DNA of 64,000 nucleotides from contig JAFFJZ010000030.1 in the NCBI GenBank assembly GCA_018340375.1, positions 806,001-870,000 on the forward strand, given 5' to 3'. Source of the DNA: Gonatopus flavifemur (lineage: Eukaryota; Arthropoda; Insecta; Hymenoptera; Dryinidae). This document shows, in pieces, positions 58,168 through 64,000 of the stretch. The notes under the pieces were generated by a model. It saw only the letters and a list, made by a program, of their open reading frames with translations. It was not told the DNA's origin and did no database searches. Numbering within the stretch: position 1 is the first letter of the stretch; each line of letters starts with the position of its first letter. The position numbers and the translations under genes were made by a program.

Positions 58168-59724
58168 TCACCATGATGATTTCGATAGATCTTTATGGTG
58201 GTGACACATAGAAAATCATTATGTTTTTGTCAGTCTTTGTAGAAATGTGATAGTTCCTGACAGTATTGGCGAATCCAGTATCCTACAGTATGGACTGTTC
58301 GAAATGATGGAAGTTTCCAACTGCGATCATCATATTTGGAAAAAAAGCCAGAATCACTTTGGAATCCCGCTTCAAAATTGTGACAGATTTTTAGAGGATT
58401 TACACATTTCATTATCAATTTTCTGTGTTCTTTAGTTTGGAAATTATATACTTCGTGATGTGATATCGAAAGTAGAATTACTTATTGATCCATCTCTACG
58501 ATATTGATATTGCACTCAACAATACAATGCTCATCTGATTTCCGTTACATTTTGAACTTTTTATAAATAAAATTTGATTTCAGTACGAAGCCAGAGGTTC
58601 GACGCATGGAAACTTCACCCCAGCCCTGCTGTACAACGGGGAAACCTAGTTACGCCACATTTTGTACGAGAATGAGTTTTTTTAATATCAATTGATATTG
58701 CAGATTTTACAGAATTAGTTCATATCAGAAAGACATTTCCGTTGAAAATGCGACTTGATGAGGTTTTGATTTTGTCCGGCAGTGGCGATCTGACGAATCA
58801 AAACTGAACTGTTTAATCAAAATATCAGTAAACTACTTTAGCGTTAAGTTGCTTTGAGATTCCTATCCATAAACGAGGTGTCTGTACTGGATAAATTGAG
58901 TACAAAGAAATGGATAATCATTATACTTATAAAAATGTTGTAAATCACCATTTTTGCATAAGAGGATTCATTTTAACTGTGGATTTGATTTCAAACCGCA
59001 TTTCCCGTCAGAAACTCTCACATTCAATAAATCATTTAATTTTCTCAACCAGTATACAACGAGATGATTTTCTTCCAGCTGATACCATCGAAAACGTCTA
59101 ATAATTTTTTTTCTCGAAATTCGGATGGATTCGTTCAGATATTGGATCGGTAACAGCGTATAAGAGCAGACTTATTGTTCAACATGTAAACCCTATCAAA
59201 GCCCACGAACATTTCAACCCGCATTTCCCGTCAGAAACTCTCACATTCAATAAATCATTTAATTTTCTCAACCGGTATACAACGAGATGATTTTCTTCCA
59301 GCTGATACCATCGGAAACGTCTAATAATTTTTTTTTATGCAATTCGGATGGATTCGTTCAGATATTGGATCGGTAACAGCGTATAAGAGCAGACTTATTG
59401 TTCAACATGTAAACCCTATCAAAGCCCACGAACATTTCAACCCGCATTTCCCGTCACAAACTCTCACATTCAATAAATCATTTAATTTTCTCAACCGGTA
59501 TACAACAAGATGATTTTCTTTCAGCTGATACCATCGAAAACGTTGAATAATTTTTTTTCTCGAAATTCGGATTGATTCGTTCAGATATTGGATCCGTAAC
59601 AGCGTATAAGAGCAGACTTATTGTTCCACATGTAAATCCTGTCAAAGCCCACGAACATTCCGAACCGCATTTCCCGTCAGAAACTCTCACATTCAATAAA
59701 TCATTTAATTTTCTCAACCGGTTT
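58168..59724 (-). repeat. Right member of the long inverted repeat pair with 224-bp tandem units
   Basis: It is the reverse complement of 25776-27014, starting at TCACCATGATGAT. The ATTCAATAAATCATTTAATTT box recurs near 59020, 59244, 59467 and 59690, giving about 3.3 units of ~224 bp against about 1.9 on the left. The last unit stops abruptly at CTCAACCGGT, where coding sequence of the next gene begins. Confidence 0.87.
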
Positions 59725-60039
59725 CTGATGGCACACTCATTAACGATGACAGATTTCTACTACATTTTAACTCTGAGCCTCTCATATTATTGGAATCTGA
59801 TGAAACCTGGCAAACCTACAAAAATTCAACTGTTTAGACCAGCAATATTGAAATACCTCAACTTGTATCGAATGATCCAGTAAAAGTATTATCAAGTATT
59901 CCAAACACAGCTGATGTCTCGGTTAATGAGTGTGAAGGTGCAAGTAGCCTTCACCAGGTAAATGAAGCTGCAAACAATCATTCTGAGACGAAGAAATGTG
60001 CCCAAATGAATGTAAATTCAAGTACCACACGGAGAGGAA

Positions 60040-60310
60040 TTTATAATAAAAATCGTATAGTGAAAATTTTTTAATGCGATGTATTCAAAAATATAACCAG
60101 TTTCAAAATTCAATCTAATGCGACCTAATATATTTTTATAATAAAACGATTATATTGAAATTTACTAAGAAATATAATCAGTTTCACACACCAATTATAA
60201 TAACTTATAATAAAAACATGTATATTAACATGTAATAAAATATATAATAGAAATTAATGTAACTTATAATAAAAAGAAAATTCGTAATAAAATTTCTAAT
60301 ACTAGCGATA
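60040..60310. repeat. TTATAATAAAA motif cluster in a predicted intron
   Basis: The motif or a one-base variant occurs at least five times in this AT-rich patch and again near 61008-61030. It may be chance in very AT-rich DNA. Confidence 0.4.
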
Positions 60311-60779
60311 AAACCATCTCATAAAAACTTCCTGAACGGGCGCGAGGTGGCGCTGATGACGCTCCGAACATTAGAGAACTCATAAGACCGAGATTTAATA
60401 TGTAGTGAATATCCTTGTAACACTTTAAAACGTTGAAAAACACGTGATCCCCGAGAGTGTTCGCGTGTGTCTGTCTGTTTGGCTGTCTGAGATCTCAAAA
60501 TTTGTTTGGTCCAAGATAACTTTTGTTGGAATGAATTTGGATAATTCTTTTGTCAAAATGTGGAGCTCAGTGAGGAAACGAGAACATCTCATTTTTGTTC
60601 AGATCACATCAGCTATTTTGCAAATATGGAAGAAGGGGTTTGATGAATATTCGATCTTCCATCTTTGTTGATTATTTTGAAAACGGAAACATGAGGAAAA
60701 CATGAGAGTAATCTATGATTCTCCGTAGAGCTGGTTTACCTCCTATTAAATTGTGGGCATATTCGTTTTCATGGTGAAT

Positions 60780-60967
60780 GAAAAGAATATCACATTCCAA
60801 ATGACTATTGTAGTTTACTATTTGCACATTACCATGTTGAAAATTACAATAGAAATTGTGGCATCTCCTGTAAAATTGGATAAAAGCACCATAATGTTTG
60901 CTGTGATTTTCAATATGGTGCACGAATAGTAAACTACAACAGTCATTTTGAATACAATATTCTTTCC
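60780..60967. repeat. Palindromic MITE in intron
   Basis: AATGACTATTGTAGTTTACT at 60800 pairs with AGTAAACTACAACAGTCATT near 60928. GAATAT marks both ends. Confidence 0.82.
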
Positions 60968-61161
60968 GTATGTGCATTTCGGTTTTCTAATATTTTTTAT
61001 TGCCAGTTTTATAATAACATTATAATAAACTGTACAAGATAGTTCTAATACACATTAATGCATAGTATATACTGTGTATTATGTTGTATAATTAATTTAA
61101 ATAAATTTTCTAATAAAACTTACAAAAAGTAAATATTGATCTTCTTCATGTGCTTTATAGT

Positions 61162-61271
61162 ATCCCAAGTAGCATCCGAACGTTGTATATGTACTATGAA
61201 CGTTCATAGTACATTTAGATATACTATGAACGTGCATAGTATATATACAACATTCTGATGCTACTCGGGAT
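61162..61271. repeat. Small palindromic MITE
   Basis: ATCCCAAGTAGCATC / GATGCTACTCGGGAT ends with GTTGTATAT and ACTATGAACGT pairs inside. Confidence 0.85.
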
Positions 61272-61454
61272 TATATCAGATAGCTGTCCCTATTTTTACC
61301 ATATTTTTTAATAAGGTTTATTAGAAATCAAATAAATTTCATTATACATTTCTCTTCGTGCAGTGATGACTCTACCCATGCAATAACAGCTGATGATAGT
61401 ACATACCAGGAAAATGAAAAAAGTCAAGACACCGTGAAAAATTGTGACAACCCT

Positions 61455-61655
61455 GGTTAAAAAAATCCATAGAACCTGATGAAATTAAATTTAATGGCAT
61501 TTGGTCAGAACATTGTACAAGATTCAATCAGAATCACATTGAAAAAATAGATTGATCTGATTAAATCTCATTGACAAATGCTTGAATAGGATTTGGTCAG
61601 AACATTGTACAAGATTCAATGAGATTTGGCGTGCATCAATGGTTTCATTCAACCA
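61455..61655. repeat. MITE inside a coding exon of the CIDE-N gene
   Basis: Ends CCCTGGTTAAAA and CATTCAACCAGG are inverted, and the ATTTGGTCAGAACATTGTAC box occurs twice inside. Leaving it out joins AAC CCT to GGA AAT in one frame (DNP-GNSIAS). Its length is 201, a multiple of three, but it contains stops. Confidence 0.75.
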
Positions 61656-62749
61656 GGAAATTCAATAGCAAGCCTATTAAAAACTGAAAGAAAAAATTTC
61701 TCCTCATGGGAAACATATGCAGGGTCTTTTGAAATCATGAATCCTTTGCTTCTTGAACAATCAAAAAATGGCACAAGAGATGGCACCATCATTAAAGAAA
61801 TTGTACACAGCATAGTGCAAGAAATGCAATTCTACAATCGCGAAATTCCTAAGATAGCTTTTACAACAGTTTCCGTGCAATTGATGACAAAATTTCCTGC
61901 AACATCTGAGAACCGGGATGATGAGGGTAATCAACTGGATTGCGGTTATTTTTCCATTTTTCGAAAACTTCAATATCATTATAATTATGTAAACAGGCCT
62001 CACGAACGACAATCACTGTACAACGAAGTGAACATTCCTCTGAAAAGTCGGAAATCCCTCTTAGCTGTGAGGGCTGGCTGTCCGAATTGGCAATCTGATT
62101 ATCAACCTAATATTTCAAAGGAGTCAATAGAAGAAAGCAGAAAATTTTTGAATACCACTGATTTTGACGATATTGAAATAAATGAAGACATTCTTGTGAA
62201 CATCCAACAAGCGATGAAAAACATATATGCTCAGCAACGTTTATTCTTAAATAATCCCAAACAAACGCCGAAAGTTGCCGAGATATTGATGACATGGCCA
62301 TGCCTCTTCAATCAATTATGCATGTTCTGGCATTTTAACGAATTGACTCAGCATCCTATTAAACAATTCGCTACAAAATTTATTGAAAAAACCCAGAAAC
62401 TTTTGATTTATGGAAAATTGAAAAATTTCTTTCCTATTTCCGGAATATCCATGGAGCAGCAACAACAGGACGCGATAAAAGTCATAGGTAACCCATTATT
62501 TTAAGGAATCATATAATCTACTGATTAAAAAATTTCCTGTAAGTACTTCTTCATACTGACACAAACTTTTTCATCGTACAATTTCATTTGCAACTTCAGA
62601 AAAACGTGTACTTTTTATGAATTTTGACTCATAATATAATGTTTATATTCTCACTTTTTCTTTATAAACTTGAAGCAGTAAGGTTTAGAAAATTGATTTT
62701 CACTAAAGAATTCAGACGATCACGAATCTCAAGCAAAGAGCGACAGATA

Positions 62750-62984
62750 CACTGAGAGAAGTGGAATGCAATGATTACCATGTACAAATAGTAATTGGAG
62801 GACAACGTCGCGATTATGGTTTCGGATACTATGGAGAATCGTAGCAATGTTCATGCACATGGGAGTGGTTACCATTTACATGAAGATGGATACCAAATAA
62901 CGTAGTCACTATCATCAACTTAGAAGTTCTATCATTCAACTACCATTTTCGCATGGTAATGGTTACAGTTCACTTTTCTCAGTG
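62750..62984. repeat. TA-flanked MITE in a predicted intron
   Basis: CACTGAGAGAAGTG at the left is mirrored by CACTTTTCTCAGTG at the right, with TA at 62748-62749 and 62985-62986. ATGATTACCATG pairs inside. Confidence 0.87.
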
Positions 62985-63799
62985 TACAATCAAAGTTTTC
63001 GGATTTACACAAAAATTATTAAATTTTTGTCTGGCATTTTGCTTCGGATATGCTTTCACTAATTTTACTATGTATTGTGATGTTTTTTTTACACGTGAAG
63101 AAGATATGATACCATCTGATTATCCTAATCTAATTATTCTAGGTACGTAACCTTACAATCAACGTTGAATTTGATGAGAAACCAGCCGTTAATTTTACTG
63201 CAGTATGTGCTGTTGACTTTGTATTTGAATTGGATTTTATGTCAACATCACATTTGTACCACAGAATTGAGATTTTTCATAATGTAGAAAAGTCTATAAT
63301 ATCATTTGGAACCTTTTATCTTTAAGTTAGCCCCATATTGAGATTCAACTTATTTTCACTTACGAACCATTGTCAACTAAATTTCACATAACCTACTACA
63401 TAATCGTTTAAATCTTCTTATAGTTGGTCAGTTGGAGTATTGTGTCAAATTCTGAAAAACGACTGTATATAGATATTTCCATTAAATAAACAAGATGGAT
63501 TATTGGAGGGTTCAAAATCTGAATATTCAATGTAAAATTTTGGGGAGATTTTTCTCATTTCAGTGATGAATTCTATTCCTCAGTCGTGGGGAAATTATTT
63601 TTTCATCAGAAATAGGGGACTTTTCTGCCACCCTGAGGAATTATCTGCCATTTGGTTGTTGAATTCATCGAAAAATAAGCAAAAAGTCCAAAAAATCAGG
63701 ATGGAAGGCTCCGTATTCATGGTGGAACTTTGCTGCACCATTTTTAGTGAAACAGTGTACAATTATTTTTCACAGTGTACAGTGTATGCGTCCAAATGA

Positions 63800-64000
63800 A
63801 AATATCATTACAAAAGATTTCTATTAAATAAAAACGCAAAAAAACAGTGTATTTGATAGTTGATATCAGTTAATGGTAATTTATTCAATTTCAATCAATA
63901 CATAATAGTATCAGTTTAAATTTGGAAACACAAAGTCCATGTTTAAACATATATCTTCAGACGTGACTATCGTAACTTAAAATATAAGGCAATAGTTTAT
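63800..64000. other. Window end without a recognised feature
   Basis: AT-rich DNA with AATAAA near 63826, which could be the poly(A) signal of the preceding gene. Nothing else is supported. Confidence 0.35.

Larger units (their letters stand above)
59727..63799 (+). pseudogene. Gene with truncated CIDE-N domain and SAMD3-like region
   Basis: The first exon (from 59727) opens in the middle of a CIDE-N-like domain: DGTLINDDRFLLHF...LILLESDETW fits the second half of the domain in DFF45/CIDE proteins. The first half is missing and repeat DNA stands there. After one TAG (59835-59837) a Ser/Asn-rich linker runs to about 60073. The next exon (61364-62485) is split by a 201-bp MITE (61455-61655). 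It encodes a region with KNGTRDG, GCPNWQSDYQ, Q..M...YAQQRLFL, WPCLF and HFNELT, which recalls vertebrate SAMD3-like proteins. Pieces ending at 63142 (YPNLIILG, donor GTACGT) and starting at 63564 (TTTCAG) join in phase. CIDE-N domains pair in apoptosis and lipid-droplet proteins; the role here is unknown. Confidence 0.55.

Overview
The window is AT-rich, intron-containing animal DNA. It is almost certainly from an insect or other arthropod: it carries BEL/Pao, mariner, Tc1, RTE, hAT and CACTA elements of the kinds seen in arthropods, and dozens of small palindromic elements (MITEs). I see no tRNA, rRNA, CRISPR array, operon or bacterial gene. The species cannot be fixed from the sequence, and almost everything recognisable is mobile DNA, much of it nested.

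Layout. 57-7077 is a decayed BEL/Pao LTR retrotransposon with unequal LTRs. 7684-8942 is a dead mariner. 10145-10396 is a TA-flanked MITE. 10674-15600 is a Tc1-like element split by an RTE-type retrotransposon (about 10859-14219). 16256-22058 is a foldback-type palindrome: two unique arms of about 745 bp enclose about 139 copies of a 31-bp repeat, whose direction flips near 18085. 22.2-24.6 kb holds several large hairpins. 25.8-31.4 kb holds a tandem 225-bp repeat, an 11-bp periodic repeat seen twice, and a 2.7-kb inverted repeat. 31867-38784 is a complete hAT element with an exact 8-bp target duplication, a spliced transposase gene and several MITEs. 58168-59724 is an inverted copy of 25776-27014, about 31 kb away.

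The 40.7-63.8 kb part is the most gene-like. Three units lie on the + strand in order: a CACTA (Tnp2-type) transposase at 41659-44137; a spliced gene at 46653-55023 whose product looks coiled-coil plus BEN-like; and a gene at 59727-63799 with the second half of a CIDE-N domain followed by a region like the vertebrate SAMD3-like proteins. Exon phases agree across most of the predicted introns, and MITEs or a DDE transposon sit mostly in those introns. One MITE of exactly 201 bp interrupts a coding exon of the third gene.

The two least explained things are the 31-bp foldback element and the possible large CACTA-linked gene block near the long inverted 224-bp arrays. The domain calls are pattern recognition, not database results. 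Boundaries of old repeats are accurate only to a few tens of bases unless a target duplication is given.
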